From Bacteroidota bacterium (GTDB taxonomy: Bacteria > Bacteroidota > Bacteroidia > Chitinophagales > Chitinophagaceae), in the NCBI GenBank assembly GCA_030706685.1, contig JAUZOA010000022.1, positions 1 through 62,762 on the forward strand: a stretch of 62,762 nucleotides of DNA. Reading direction: 5' to 3'. The position numbers and the translations under genes are program-made. Positions 34,835-44,203 of the stretch are shown here, piece by piece. The notes under the pieces were generated by a model. The model was not told the DNA's origin. It ran no database searches and saw nothing but the letters and a program-made list of their open reading frames with translations. The first letter of the stretch is position 1. Every line of letters starts with the position of its first letter.

Positions 34835-34837
34835 TAA

Positions 34838-35725
34838 TTATTGATTAGCGGGATCAAATAGCAAAGGAAAAAACCGCCCCTGCATCTTCTCCCCTTTTGA
34901 TATGGCCGGCACCCCCTCCAGCAATGGTTCATCAGAATCAGAAACTACCCCATCGGCAAAAACATTGATGACAAATGCCCTCCTTGGTTTTGAAGAGGTA
35001 TTGGCGCCCGACCCATGTAAAGTAAGTGAATGATGAAAGATCGCTTCGCCCGCCTTCACTTCAGCATACTGCGGATGCTCAAATTGTTTTTTTTGTTCAT
35101 CGTTCAAAAAATCTTTTATCCCCTGCAATTCACCTGCAATAACGGGTTTGGGAAGTAAGCCCCATTGGTGACTACCCGGGATATATTGCAGGCATCCATT
35201 TTCTCTGGTTGAATCATCCAGTCCGCACCAGCAGGTAAGATGCGCTACCGGCCTGGTCCTTGTCCAGTAAGAATAATCCTGGTGCCACGCTACAACGCCT
35301 CCTTGTTTGGGTGGCTTCCAGAATAGCTGGTCATGCCAGAACCGGACAGGCACATTGCCAAGCAACTGGCTGGCGGCAACGAGAAAGCGGGGGTTCCATA
35401 AGACATCGTGCAGGCCATCTGTAATACGCCATGCGCCTAATGCATGGAAGAGTATAGTGGAAGGGTCAATAGATTCATTCGAATGGAATTCATAAAACAA
35501 TTCATGACCGGGATGCCAGGGATCGGCAATTTCCCCCAATTCATTCTTTATTTTTTCAACCTGCTTTTCATCCAGCAATTTTATACCGCTCACAAAACCG
35601 TTTTTATGGAAGAAATCAAGCTGCTCATCCTTTAGCCTGTACTGCTCCCATTCCCCCGTACTGCGGGGCCATTGAAATAAATCGCTCACCAATTTATGCA
35701 CGGAACTCAGATCTCTTACGGCCAT
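34838..35725 (-). CDS. Phytanoyl-CoA dioxygenase (PhyH) family protein
   Basis: The 295-residue protein is an Fe(II)/2-oxoglutarate-dependent oxygenase of the PhyH type. The metal motif is HxD in [10 protein letters not shown], with the distal His in [18 protein letters not shown] and the 2-oxoglutarate-binding Arg just after (RRAF). The conserved opening [19 protein letters not shown] marks the family. The physiological substrate is unknown; bacterial members hydroxylate small molecules such as ectoine, lipids or secondary metabolites. The gene is convergent with rarA, with only 3 nt between the stops. Confidence 0.9.
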   Translation of the reverse strand: MAVRDLSSVHKLVSDLFQWPRSTGEWEQYRLKDEQLDFFHKNGFVSGIKLLDEKQVEKIKNELGEIADPWHPGHELFYEFHSNESIDPSTILFHALGAWRITDGLHDVLWNPRFLVAASQLLGNVPVRFWHDQLFWKPPKQGGVVAWHQDYSYWTRTRPVAHLTCWCGLDDSTRENGCLQYIPGSHQWGLLPKPVIAGELQGIKDFLNDEQKKQFEHPQYAEVKAGEAIFHHSLTLHGSGANTSSKPRRAFVINVFADGVVSDSDEPLLEGVPAISKGEKMQGRFFPLLFDPANQ

Positions 35726-35809
35726 AACAGAATTCTTTCTTTTAAAATTACTGTTTTTGAAGGTAGTGCCTGCCGATTCCTTTAATTTTATTGCTCAAAT
35801 AAATCTTCC

Positions 35810-36454
35810 GTGAAAAAGGTATTTTTTATTTGTTGCACCCTTTGTATCATAAAGACCGGTCTTCCCCAGGTAAGACTGGGCATAAAGGGTGGAATAAATA
35901 TTACCAACCAGACAAATGCTTATATGACCGCATCTGCCGGAACCCAGCCAGAAGTCCTCAATGGCAAACCGATAGTACATTTTACCGGGGGAGTCTTTAC
36001 AGAAATACCTGTTGCCGGTCATTTCCTCGTCAGGCCGCAGTTGCTTGTGTCGAGTGAGGGGTTCATATCAGGGAACAGGTATGATATGCTTGGGAACGTT
36101 TTTGCAACCGAAAGAAAATATACGTTGAATTATATTAATCTGCCCGTTCAATTACTTTATTCCGCGAATATGAAATTTGGCCATGCCTGGATCGGAACAG
36201 GTCCTTACGCCGGCGTATTGGTAAATGGTCAATATAAAGCATCATCCGGGAACCTCAATGTAAACGTTGGAAGTAGCAAGGATGATGAATATAAATCGTT
36301 TGATACCGGGATCAGTTCATCGATCGGGCTGCGATTGAACAATGGTCTTTTATTTGATATTGAACAGAACACAGGTTTGACGGATGTGACTCCCGGCGCC
36401 CCAAGGAGCAGGAACCTTGCCTGGAGTTTTTGTTTCGGCTATGTTATAAAATGA
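35810..36454 (+). CDS. Outer-membrane beta-barrel protein (PorT-like)
   Basis: The frame starts at GTG 35810; the encoded signal peptide (KKVFFICCTLCIIKTGLPQ) supports this start, and no ATG is better placed. The 214-residue product opens with VRLGIKGGINITNQTNAY and has alternating amphipathic strands to the C-terminus (NLAWSFCFGYVIK), typical of the PorT/outer membrane beta-barrel family of Bacteroidota (about eight strands). Related proteins range from uncharacterised porins to the type IX secretion component PorT; sequence alone does not assign it to T9SS. No operon partner is clear. Confidence 0.85.
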   Translation: MKKVFFICCTLCIIKTGLPQVRLGIKGGINITNQTNAYMTASAGTQPEVLNGKPIVHFTGGVFTEIPVAGHFLVRPQLLVSSEGFISGNRYDMLGNVFATERKYTLNYINLPVQLLYSANMKFGHAWIGTGPYAGVLVNGQYKASSGNLNVNVGSSKDDEYKSFDTGISSSIGLRLNNGLLFDIEQNTGLTDVTPGAPRSRNLAWSFCFGYVIK

Positions 36455-36515
36455 ATCAGGTTATATTACTTGCAACCCCTATCTATATTAATTTGCTCAT
36501 CCAAAAAAATAGTGA

Positions 36516-37868
36516 ATGAAAAAACTGTTCTTTATAGCAGCCACGCTGCTTTATCACGCCTTTATCAATGGTCAAACCATCATTCAGCGCGATCCCCAGG
36601 TAGAAAAGATGGTGAAGGAGGTATCAAAGGATTCCCTTCAATCCTATATCAAAAAGTTAGTAAGCCTTGGCACAAGAAATACATTGAGTACGCAAACAGA
36701 AGCCAATCGTGGTATTGGCGCGGCCAGGAACTGGGTATTGAGCCGCTTTAATGAATTTGCAAAACAGTCCGGCGGGAGACTTACAGCATTTATTGATACC
36801 ATTACTTACCGGCCGGATAGCCGGAGGGTGGACAGGCCCATTATATTGGGCAATGTAGTGGCTACCTTAAAGGGAACTGATCCCAATGATGACCGCATTT
36901 TCATCATCAGCGGTCATCTCGATAATATGCGCAGTAATGTAATGGACTCAACAGGCGATGCGCCCGGGGCTAACGATGATGCCAGCGGCGTATCCGCGGT
37001 CATGGAATGTGCCCGTATCATGAGCAAGGCTTCCTTCCCGGCCACTGTAATTTTTGTTGCTGTGAGCGGTGAAGAACAGGGATTGCTTGGCGCCGGCTTT
37101 ATGGCCGACAAAGCCAAAAAGCAAAACTGGAATATTGAAGCGGTATTGAATAACGATATTATGGGAAGCAACAACAGCAATGAGACAAATATTATTAATA
37201 ATACAAAGGTCCGTGTGTTCAGTGAAGGCCTCTCTGTACTGGATACCGGCAGGGTCGCGACCAATATCCGCAATCTTGGACTGGAGAATGATGGCAAAGC
37301 CAGGCAACTGGCCCGGTATGTAAAGGAAATTGGCGAAAGGTATGTTGATAATTTAGAAATAATGATGGTTTATCGCAATGACCGCTTTCTTCGCGGGGGT
37401 GACCATACGCCTTATGTACAGAAAGGCTATGCCGCTGTGCGTATAACGGAAATGGATGAGAACTACTATCATCAGCACCAGGATGTAAGAATGGAAAATG
37501 GCATCCAGTACGGCGACTTACCGGAGTTCATGGACTTTGAGTATCTGAGGAAGAATACCTGTATGAACCTTTCTAACCTGGCCAATCTTGCCAAATCGCC
37601 TTCCATGCCGCAGGAGGTAACTGTAGAAGTAAGAAGACTGACCAATTTTACCAACCTGAACTGGAAAGCGCCGAAAGCAGGCAAAGTAAAAGGCTATTAT
37701 ATATTAATGAGAGAAACTACCAGCCCCGTCTGGCAAAAGAAAATTTTTACGGCCGATACCAAAATAGAGCTGCCTTATTCAAAAGATAATTATTTTTTTG
37801 GCGTGCAATCAGTAAGCGAAGATGGCAATGAAAGTTTGCCCGTAGTGCCGGTACCTCCAAGAAGATAA
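36516..37868 (+). CDS. Exported M28 family zinc aminopeptidase
   Basis: The 450-residue protein has a signal peptide (cut near residue 20). The M28 catalytic domain carries di-zinc ligands His134 (SGHLDNM), Asp154 (GANDDASG), the general base/ligand pair at Glu186-Glu187 (VSGEEQGLLG), Asp214 (NNDIMG) and a late His in YHQHQDV. A C-terminal beta domain of fibronectin type III style (about residues 365-450, with NLNWKAPKAGKVKGYYILMR and FFGVQSVSEDGNES) is probably for binding or stability. It likely trims peptides in the periplasm or outside the cell. Confidence 0.92.
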   Translation: MKKLFFIAATLLYHAFINGQTIIQRDPQVEKMVKEVSKDSLQSYIKKLVSLGTRNTLSTQTEANRGIGAARNWVLSRFNEFAKQSGGRLTAFIDTITYRPDSRRVDRPIILGNVVATLKGTDPNDDRIFIISGHLDNMRSNVMDSTGDAPGANDDASGVSAVMECARIMSKASFPATVIFVAVSGEEQGLLGAGFMADKAKKQNWNIEAVLNNDIMGSNNSNETNIINNTKVRVFSEGLSVLDTGRVATNIRNLGLENDGKARQLARYVKEIGERYVDNLEIMMVYRNDRFLRGGDHTPYVQKGYAAVRITEMDENYYHQHQDVRMENGIQYGDLPEFMDFEYLRKNTCMNLSNLANLAKSPSMPQEVTVEVRRLTNFTNLNWKAPKAGKVKGYYILMRETTSPVWQKKIFTADTKIELPYSKDNYFFGVQSVSEDGNESLPVVPVPPRR

Positions 37869-37869
37869 A

Positions 37870-37969
37870 AGAAAAACATAAAATATAAAATGCAGCATGT
37901 AAAAGAGGAAACTCCCGGGAGTACCATTTTACATTTTTTATTTGACATCCCGTATTTTACATTTACCGT
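37870..37969. repeat. Periodic hairpin of AAAATGTA/TTTTACAT words
   Basis: ATAAAATATAAAATGCAGCA and TGTAAAAG on the left face CATTTTACATTTTTTATTTG and CGTATTTTACATTTACCG on the right (to 37968), around the palindrome ACTCCCGGGAGT (37909-37920). Same architecture as the other periodic hairpins but a different word. Confidence 0.65.
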
Positions 37970-38413
37970 ATGATTACCTGGACGATTAAAAAATTCGACG
38001 ATCTTAGCCCCCACGAGCTATATACTATTTTACGTTTGCGGAGTGAAGTCTTTGTAGTGGAACAAAATTGCGTTTTCCTGGATATGGATAACAAAGATCA
38101 GTCAAGCTACCATCTTATGGGCTGGCGCAATGGTCAATTAGTTACCTATACAAGATTGGTTCAGCCGGGAATTGCCTACGCCGAACCTTCTATCGGGCGG
38201 GTGGTTACCTCCCCTTCTGCAAGAGGCACGGGCATTGGTAAACTGGTGATGGAGAAAAGTATTGAAGAAGCAGAGCGATTGTTCGGGAAAAAGGCGATAA
38301 AGATCGGCGCGCAGCTTTACCTGAAAAAATTTTACCATTCATTTGGCTTTGAACAAAGCAGCGATATATACGATGAAGACGGGATAGAACATATTGAGAT
38401 GACAAGGGAATGA
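37970..38413 (+). CDS. ElaA-type GNAT acetyltransferase
   Basis: The 147-residue protein has the ElaA arrangement: ELYTILRLRSEVFVVEQNCVFLDMDN at the front and the acetyl-CoA-binding loop IGRVVTSPSARGTGIGKLVME (RxxGxG/A form). It then has QLYLKKFYHSFGF, the typical GNAT C-terminal region. The acyl acceptor is unknown; ElaA proteins are widespread and presumed to acetylate small amines or proteins. ATG 37970 lies directly after a periodic hairpin. Confidence 0.92.
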   Translation: MITWTIKKFDDLSPHELYTILRLRSEVFVVEQNCVFLDMDNKDQSSYHLMGWRNGQLVTYTRLVQPGIAYAEPSIGRVVTSPSARGTGIGKLVMEKSIEEAERLFGKKAIKIGAQLYLKKFYHSFGFEQSSDIYDEDGIEHIEMTRE

Positions 38414-38574
38414 TATTTGCTATTACCCCAATACTCGTAGTTACCCTAAGTAGAACAACTTTTTATCCTCAGGTATTACAAGAAACTTCTTTCTTTCTTC
38501 TACTTTTATTTCCATCTTTTTCTACTTTGGTGCTTGAAATCCAATAGAAGAAAAAACCAGAAATCCGAATTACT

Positions 38575-39537
38575 ATGAGACCAAATGTACCTTTTGTACG
38601 ATTTATCGTACTCATCTTAGCGCTAACTATTTTTTCTCCACGATCTAATTCACAATCTATTACCACTGGCGATGGCAAGTGGGAAATAGGTCTTGGCTTC
38701 GGGCCCATGTTCTTTTTAGGAGATCTTGGCGGATCGGCCGGTTACGGAAGACCTTTTATAAAGGACCTTGATCTTCCGCTAACCCAAATATCAAAAAATC
38801 TTTATGCTACTTATTATCCTTCTGAATTCCTGGGATTCCGTGTGGCAGCCAACCAGGGATTTCTGAAGGGTGATGATGCACAGGCGCCGAATAAAGGCGG
38901 AGAAGAAGTAGACCGTCTGCAAAGAAACCTTAGCTTCAAAACATCCATACTTGAAGGATACCTGGCGGCTGAAATTTATCCCACTATCTTCTTTGAAAAA
39001 TTTGACGGCCTGAAAGGGAAACTCCGCCCTTATGGTATCGTTGGTATTGGCGTATTTAAATTCAATCCCAAAGCTCAACTGGACGGACAATGGGTAGCCT
39101 TACACCCGCTTCGCCTCGAAGGCCAGGGAATGGCAGAATACCCTAACAGCAAACCTTACAAGCTGGTACAAAAGGAAATCCCGATGGGATTCGGCTTTAA
39201 ATATTACCTGAAAGAAAATATGTATGTAGGTCTTGAAATATTGCACCGCAAGTTATTTACAGACTATATTGATGATGTTAGCGCACCCTATTATGTGAAC
39301 CCATCTGTCTTTGATACTTATTTATCCCCGACGGATGCCGCCAAGGCAAAAAGATTATACTACCGCGGAACCTATCCGGGTGCTGTTTCAAGACCCCAGG
39401 ATATTCAAACCTATCAACGTGGAGATCCCACTCAAAATGACGCCTTCTTCTCTACCATCCTGCGTTTTGGCTGGAGACTTGGCGATGCTGAAACAAGGGG
39501 GCAAAGAAGACAATTGCGATGTCCTGTCTTTTATTAA
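38575..39537 (+). CDS. Outer-membrane beta-barrel protein (DUF6089-like)
   Basis: The 320-residue product has a signal peptide (FIVLILALTIFSPRSNSQ) and amphipathic beta strands throughout. Recognisable segments are WEIGLGFGPMFFLGDLGG, LSFKTSILEGYLAAEIYP, RPYGIVGIGVFKFNPKAQ, and GLEILHRKLFTDYIDDVS. This pattern is common among Bacteroidota outer-membrane barrels with a large loop near residues 230-290 (VNPSVFDTYLSP...). The exact role is unknown. It is followed closely by a small exported protein gene (35 nt gap), probably one transcript. Confidence 0.82.
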   Translation: MRPNVPFVRFIVLILALTIFSPRSNSQSITTGDGKWEIGLGFGPMFFLGDLGGSAGYGRPFIKDLDLPLTQISKNLYATYYPSEFLGFRVAANQGFLKGDDAQAPNKGGEEVDRLQRNLSFKTSILEGYLAAEIYPTIFFEKFDGLKGKLRPYGIVGIGVFKFNPKAQLDGQWVALHPLRLEGQGMAEYPNSKPYKLVQKEIPMGFGFKYYLKENMYVGLEILHRKLFTDYIDDVSAPYYVNPSVFDTYLSPTDAAKAKRLYYRGTYPGAVSRPQDIQTYQRGDPTQNDAFFSTILRFGWRLGDAETRGQRRQLRCPVFY

Positions 39538-39571
39538 ACAATAAATGATAACCGCTTAATCCTAACCACCC

Positions 39572-39958
39572 ATGAAACTGAAATTTACCCAAATCTTTAT
39601 TGGTATAACCCTGTGCATGCTGATGCAATCATCTGCATCATTTGCCGCAGGCATAAAAAATGAAGACCCGAAAGAAAAGAAGGAGACAAAAAAAGCCCGG
39701 GTATCTACTTCAAGAAATAACAGTTCTGTAAGAATATACCCCGATATCGTGAAAAGAGTGATGCATGTGGTAGCGAAGGATAATGAAGGAACCGGGATTG
39801 ATTTTTTCGTTTTTGACCTGGACGGAACCATTATTAAGCATTATAAAATGCAATCCGGCGATCATCAAAAATTAACTAACCTCGACAGGGGAAAATATAT
39901 TTTCCGGGTTTTTTCCGGTGATGAAGAAACCGCAATGGGCAATATTGAAATCCGGTAA
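39572..39958 (+). CDS. Small exported beta-sandwich protein
   Basis: The 128-residue product has a signal peptide ending at SFAAG (about residue 27), a Lys-rich linker (EDPKEKKETKKARVS) and then a small beta domain, with FFVFDLDGTIIKHYKMQSGD and LTNLDRGKYIFRVFSGDEE. The last part resembles the style of type IX sorting-domain beta sandwiches (…GKYIFRV…), but the protein consists of little else, so it is more likely a periplasmic accessory protein. It is in operon distance of the outer-membrane barrel gene and ends before a terminator. Confidence 0.7.
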   Translation: MKLKFTQIFIGITLCMLMQSSASFAAGIKNEDPKEKKETKKARVSTSRNNSSVRIYPDIVKRVMHVVAKDNEGTGIDFFVFDLDGTIIKHYKMQSGDHQKLTNLDRGKYIFRVFSGDEETAMGNIEIR

Positions 39959-39992
39959 AAAGTTCTTTTAAAAAATAATTTCCAACTGCTGT

Positions 39993-40115
39993 TCCAATAA
40001 GCGGCAGAGAGCTTAATAGAATCTGATACCCTGGTTGACCTAAACCTGATCCGTTCTCTATTGGTACTCTCATTAGTATACATTTTATTAAACACTTTCT
40101 GCCACTGCTTATTGG
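39993..40115. repeat. Long-range inverted repeat after the small exported protein
   Basis: CCAATAAGCGGCAGA (39993-40007) is matched by TCTGCCACTGCTTATTGG (40098-40115), with three extra bases. It would form a stem with a loop of about 90 nt, between the stop and the terminator at 40134. Confidence 0.4.
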
Positions 40116-40133
40116 ACTATTCACTGACTTCTC

Positions 40134-40177
40134 AGCCCGGGCCTTACCAACTTATCAGGTATCCCGGGCTTTTTTAT
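40134..40177 (+). terminator. Terminator after the outer-membrane protein operon
   Basis: AGCCCGGG (40134-40141) pairs with CCCGGGCT (40163-40170), followed by TTTTTTATTTA. The spacer has further weak pairing. Confidence 0.75.
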
Positions 40178-40480
40178 TTAGCTATAACCAAAAACCCTTA
40201 AAAATGCTAAGGCCCATACCCGGTTGAAAAGCCATGAATACTGGTCATCGAAAAGATTTTTCCAATCACCTCCTGCTTTGGCTTATGGGAACTTTATTTT
40301 AAGCATTTAAAGGTTATCTGCACCAGATGATCGCTTTATTAAAATGCAATTACCCGCCTTAAGAACCACTAAACGTTAAACCCCTAAATCCCCGAACGAT
40401 CTCAAATTTGTTATTAACAAGTTTATAATTTTTAGCCTTCCCTCACCTTTTATTGTTGGAAACTAACTTATATTAGGTTG

Positions 40481-40563
40481 TTTGATTATATCAAACCCGG
40501 TCCCGGACCGGGGCGGATGCCGAAAAGCCAAACGAGTAGGCCAAACCAAAATCAACTTTTTTT
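40481..40563 (+). other. Structured leader before the membrane-protein gene at 40564
   Basis: Three hairpins stand in a row: TTTGATTATATCAAA (40481-40495), the perfect CCCGGTCCCGGACCGGG (40496-40512), and GCCAAACGAGTAGGC (40527-40541). GGCCAAACC and a T7 run before the ATG follow. The preceding 300 nt (40178-40480) hold only AT-rich DNA and a right-arm copy of the GTTTAA family (AGAACCACTAAACGTTAAAC, 40363-40382). A cis-acting RNA is possible; no known class fits. Confidence 0.45.
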
Positions 40564-40995
40564 ATGGAAAAAGTAAATCTTCACAAACAAAAATTGTATG
40601 CTGTGATAGCCGCAGGCGTGGGTTTTATAGCTGTATTACTCCCCTGGTGGAGCTATTCCATTGGTGAATTCGGTTTTGGAGGATATTCCGTAAATGGTTT
40701 ACACGACCTAGGAGTCATTACTTTTCTTGGCTTTATCGGTGCCGGTATCATTCCATTTGTCATGGGCGACAAGACCAAGCCTTTCGAAGGCCAGGCTAAA
40801 ACGATTGAAGCAGCTTGTTTTGCCGGCGCAGCTTTGTTTGCCCTAATTCAATTTTTGCGACAAACCCATTTTACTTCTTTCGGTCTTTATCTTTCCATCT
40901 TAGCAGGTATTGGCGGCGCTGTAATCGTTTATGTATTAAAGCCCGAGCAATTAGATAGTAAAAAGCCACCTACTCCGCCTTCGCCTGGCCAATAA
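40564..40995 (+). CDS. Small multi-pass membrane protein
   Basis: The 143-residue product has four hydrophobic segments: LYAVIAAGVGFIAVLLPWW, GVITFLGFIGAGIIPFVMG, IEAACFAGAALFALIQFL and LYLSILAGIGGAVIVYVL. The short C-terminal tail is Pro/Lys-rich (KKPPTPPSPGQ). Its Trp-Trp after the first segment and a GGYSVNGLHD loop are typical of small uncharacterised membrane proteins; no function is assigned. It stands alone, with an unusual GC-rich structured leader. Confidence 0.75.
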   Translation: MEKVNLHKQKLYAVIAAGVGFIAVLLPWWSYSIGEFGFGGYSVNGLHDLGVITFLGFIGAGIIPFVMGDKTKPFEGQAKTIEAACFAGAALFALIQFLRQTHFTSFGLYLSILAGIGGAVIVYVLKPEQLDSKKPPTPPSPGQ

Positions 40996-41154
40996 AAGGA
41001 AAACACTGAAACAAAAAGTTATGCCGGGAATTGCCCGGGCAAACCCGGGTTATATTTCAAAGCACTGGCGGGAAAAGCTGGCGATCCCTGATCCCCCGGA
41101 GCAGAACTATTACAAAACCGTGAAGCTGGTTTATCATCGCTTATTTATAATAAT

Positions 41155-44010
41155 TCAGGCCAATTCTGCCTTTAAAAACTGCGCAGTAAAGCTTTCTTTA
41201 TTTTTTATCAAATCTTCCGGTGTGCCTTCAAATAATATTTGTCCTCCGCCGTCGCCGCCTTCAGGACCAATATCAATAATATGATCAGCTACTTTTATCA
41301 CGTCCATATTATGTTCTATTACCAAAACAGTATTCCCCCGGTCCACCAGCTTATTTAAAACATCCAGCAGGTGTTTAATATCTTCAAAATGCAGGCCGGT
41401 AGTAGGTTCATCCAGGATATAAAAAGTTTTGCCTGTATCTCTTTTACCCAGTTCTGTAGACAACTTGACTCTCTGTGCCTCGCCCCCGCTAAGCGTTACA
41501 GCGGATTGACCAAGCGTAATATAGCCAAGCCCCACATCTTCCAATACTTTTATCTTCCTGTATAAATAAGGTACAGGCTGAAAAAATTCCACGGCTTCCT
41601 CCACAGTCATTTCCAATACATCCGCTATGGATTTGCCTTTATAACGTATCTCCAGCGTTTCCCGGTTATATCTTTTACCATTGCATTTTTCGCAATGCAC
41701 ATATACATCGGGTAAAAAATTCATTTCGATCACCCGCATACCCCCGCCCTCGCATACTTCACAACGCCCGCTTTTTACGTTGAAGGAAAAACGACCCGCT
41801 GTATATCCCCGGATCTTGGCCTCGGGGATCGAAGCGAATAATGTTCTTATCTCTGTAAAAAATCCGCAATAAGTAGCCGGGTTACTCCTGGGTGTACGGC
41901 CAATAGGCGACTGATCTATTTCTATCACCTTGTCAATATTCTCCAATCCTTTTATTGCCTTGTAATCAAGCGGGGTGCCCTTCGATCCATAAGCATGATG
42001 AGAAAGTATCGGGTAAAGCGTTTCATTGATCAGCGTGGATTTGCCACTGCCGCTTACACCCGTTACCACTATAAACTTTCCCAGCGGAAACTTTACATCT
42101 ACATTCCGGAGGTTATTGCCCTTCGCGCCTTTCAGTTCTATAAATTTCCCGTTACCCTTTCTTCTTTCCTTCGGCACTTCTATTCTCATATGGCCATTCA
42201 AATAACCGGAAGTAAGTGTGTCCAGGCTCAGCAAATGCCGGGGATTCCCCTGTGCCACGATCTTTCCGCCATGATAGCCCGCTTTGGGGCCAACATCAAT
42301 CAGGTGATCAGCCGCCATCATTATATCCTTGTCATGTTCTACTACTAACACACTATTACCAATATCACGAAGATTTTTCAATGCATCAATCAGCCGGTGA
42401 TTATCTCTCTGGTGCAAACCAATGGAAGGTTCATCAAGAATATACGTGATCCCCTGGAGTTGTGAACCTATTTGTGTAGCCAGCCTGATCCGTTGCGATT
42501 CTCCTCCGCTTAAAGTTTTAGAAGGCCTGTTCAGCGAAAGATAAGTCAACCCGACGTCGAGCAAAAACTGGAGACGCTCTCTTATCTCCTTCAACACATC
42601 TTTGGCGATCTGGTTTTGTTTATTACTGATCCTTAGCTCGATCCCATCCAGCCATGCAGCGAGATTATCCAGGTTCATATTACTCAATTCAGCAATGTTC
42701 CTTCCGGCTACTTTGAACCAAAGGCTTTCTTTTTTCAATCTCGCCCCGCCACAACTTTCACAGGGCTTTAAACGCATATATCCTTCGGCCCATTCACGTA
42801 ATCCCTCGCTATATCCATTATTAAACCAGCGTTTCAGCATATTTACAATTCCTTCGTAGGGCCCCTGGGGATCAAACTGGGCGTTTTCAAAATCAAGTTC
42901 TGTTTCAGTTCCTTCCTCATTGCCATATAACAAAAGATTGAGTGATTGCTGTGAGATTTCTTTAACCGGTTTGGTAAGCGATATCTTATTTTTCCGCGCA
43001 ATTTCCTGTGCTTGTTTAAATACATAGGCATCTCTTTCTTCTCCAAGAGGAGCTATCCCTCCTTCATTAATACTTAATCCCCGGTCAGGAATCACCGCTT
43101 CCATATTGATATGAAAAGTAGTGCCTAGTCCTTTACACACGGGACAGGCCCCGTAAGGAGAGTTGAAGGAAAAAGCATTGGGTGAAGGCTCTTCATAACT
43201 GATGCCGGTGTCTTCGCACATCAGCAACTTTGAATATTGCACCACATTTTTATCCTCGCCTACCTGGAGGAACATGAGGTCTTTTCCCAGTTTCAATGTC
43301 TGCTGAACACTCTGGCTTAACCTCGATTTCAGATCATCTGTCACTTGTAAGCGATCCACCACCAGTTCGATATCGTGTATTTTATAACGATCTACCTGCA
43401 TTTTGGGCGCGAGGTCTTTTATCTCTCCATCCACCCGTACTTTCAAAAAACCTTTTTTCCGGGCATCTTCAAATAACTCACGGTAATGTCCTTTTCGTCC
43501 ACGAACAAGCGGGGCCAGCAAGCTGATCTTTTTACTCTTATATTTTGCAAAAATGTTCTCTACGATCTCTTCTTCACTCCATTTCACCATCTTTTTCCCG
43601 GTATTATAAGAATAGGCTTCTCCCACCCTCGCGAATAACAACCTGAGGAAATCATATACCTCGGTAATAGTTCCGACTGTGGAGCGGGGATTTTTATTGG
43701 TTGTCTTTTGCTCAATGGAAATGACGGGTGACAGTCCTGTAATCTTGTCCACGTCCGGGCGTTCCATATCTCCAATGAACTGGCGGGCATAGGCGCCGAA
43801 TGTTTCCATATATCTTCTTTGGCCTTCCGAATAGATGGTATCAAAGGCCAGGGAAGACTTGCCGCTGCCGCTGATACCGGTAATGACCACCAGCCTGTTT
43901 TTAGGAATGGAAATATCGATATTCTTAAGGTTGTGCACCCTTGCCCCATACACTTCTATCATATCCTCACCAGGGGGCGCTATTGAATTACCGTTATCTT
44001 TTGTATTCAT
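41155..44010 (-). CDS. uvrA: UvrABC excinuclease subunit A
   Basis: UvrA is the damage-sensing ATPase of nucleotide excision repair. Using ATG 44010 gives 951 residues starting MNTKDNGN, normal for UvrA; a longer frame from 44082 has an unlikely N-terminus. Features include Walker A GISGSGKSS (Lys51), signature LSGGESQRIRLATQIGSQL, the second Walker A GVSGSGKST, the zinc-finger cysteines CEVCEGGG...CEKCNGKR, and second signature LSGGEAQRVKLSTELGKR with Walker B YILDEPTTGLHFED. ATG for MIEVYG, 16 residues in, is another possible start. It stands alone on the minus strand. Confidence 0.95.
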   Translation of the reverse strand: MNTKDNGNSIAPPGEDMIEVYGARVHNLKNIDISIPKNRLVVITGISGSGKSSLAFDTIYSEGQRRYMETFGAYARQFIGDMERPDVDKITGLSPVISIEQKTTNKNPRSTVGTITEVYDFLRLLFARVGEAYSYNTGKKMVKWSEEEIVENIFAKYKSKKISLLAPLVRGRKGHYRELFEDARKKGFLKVRVDGEIKDLAPKMQVDRYKIHDIELVVDRLQVTDDLKSRLSQSVQQTLKLGKDLMFLQVGEDKNVVQYSKLLMCEDTGISYEEPSPNAFSFNSPYGACPVCKGLGTTFHINMEAVIPDRGLSINEGGIAPLGEERDAYVFKQAQEIARKNKISLTKPVKEISQQSLNLLLYGNEEGTETELDFENAQFDPQGPYEGIVNMLKRWFNNGYSEGLREWAEGYMRLKPCESCGGARLKKESLWFKVAGRNIAELSNMNLDNLAAWLDGIELRISNKQNQIAKDVLKEIRERLQFLLDVGLTYLSLNRPSKTLSGGESQRIRLATQIGSQLQGITYILDEPSIGLHQRDNHRLIDALKNLRDIGNSVLVVEHDKDIMMAADHLIDVGPKAGYHGGKIVAQGNPRHLLSLDTLTSGYLNGHMRIEVPKERRKGNGKFIELKGAKGNNLRNVDVKFPLGKFIVVTGVSGSGKSTLINETLYPILSHHAYGSKGTPLDYKAIKGLENIDKVIEIDQSPIGRTPRSNPATYCGFFTEIRTLFASIPEAKIRGYTAGRFSFNVKSGRCEVCEGGGMRVIEMNFLPDVYVHCEKCNGKRYNRETLEIRYKGKSIADVLEMTVEEAVEFFQPVPYLYRKIKVLEDVGLGYITLGQSAVTLSGGEAQRVKLSTELGKRDTGKTFYILDEPTTGLHFEDIKHLLDVLNKLVDRGNTVLVIEHNMDVIKVADHIIDIGPEGGDGGGQILFEGTPEDLIKNKESFTAQFLKAELA

Positions 44011-44203
44011 AAAATTATAGTCAGCGAAGATAAAACAAGCTGGCAAGCAAAAAGTTAATACCCATTTGGGGCCCTGTATCATTTTGCAGAAATTACTGGC
44101 CTGTACTGGTATTTACACTTAGTTTTCCACAATTCGGGATTCTGGCATAATATTTCTAAAGAAAAGGAGGAACGGATTATTTAACCCTTTTAAAGCATAA
44201 CTT

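Noticed and set aside
40481-40563. c-di-GMP-I riboswitch
   Set aside because: Short blocks match, but the second conserved half and closing stem are absent before the ATG.
44161-44172. Perfect Shine-Dalgarno AAGGAGGA before the exported protein at 44204
   Set aside because: It lies about 33 nt from the ATG, too far to position a ribosome, and no small ORF begins at the right distance.
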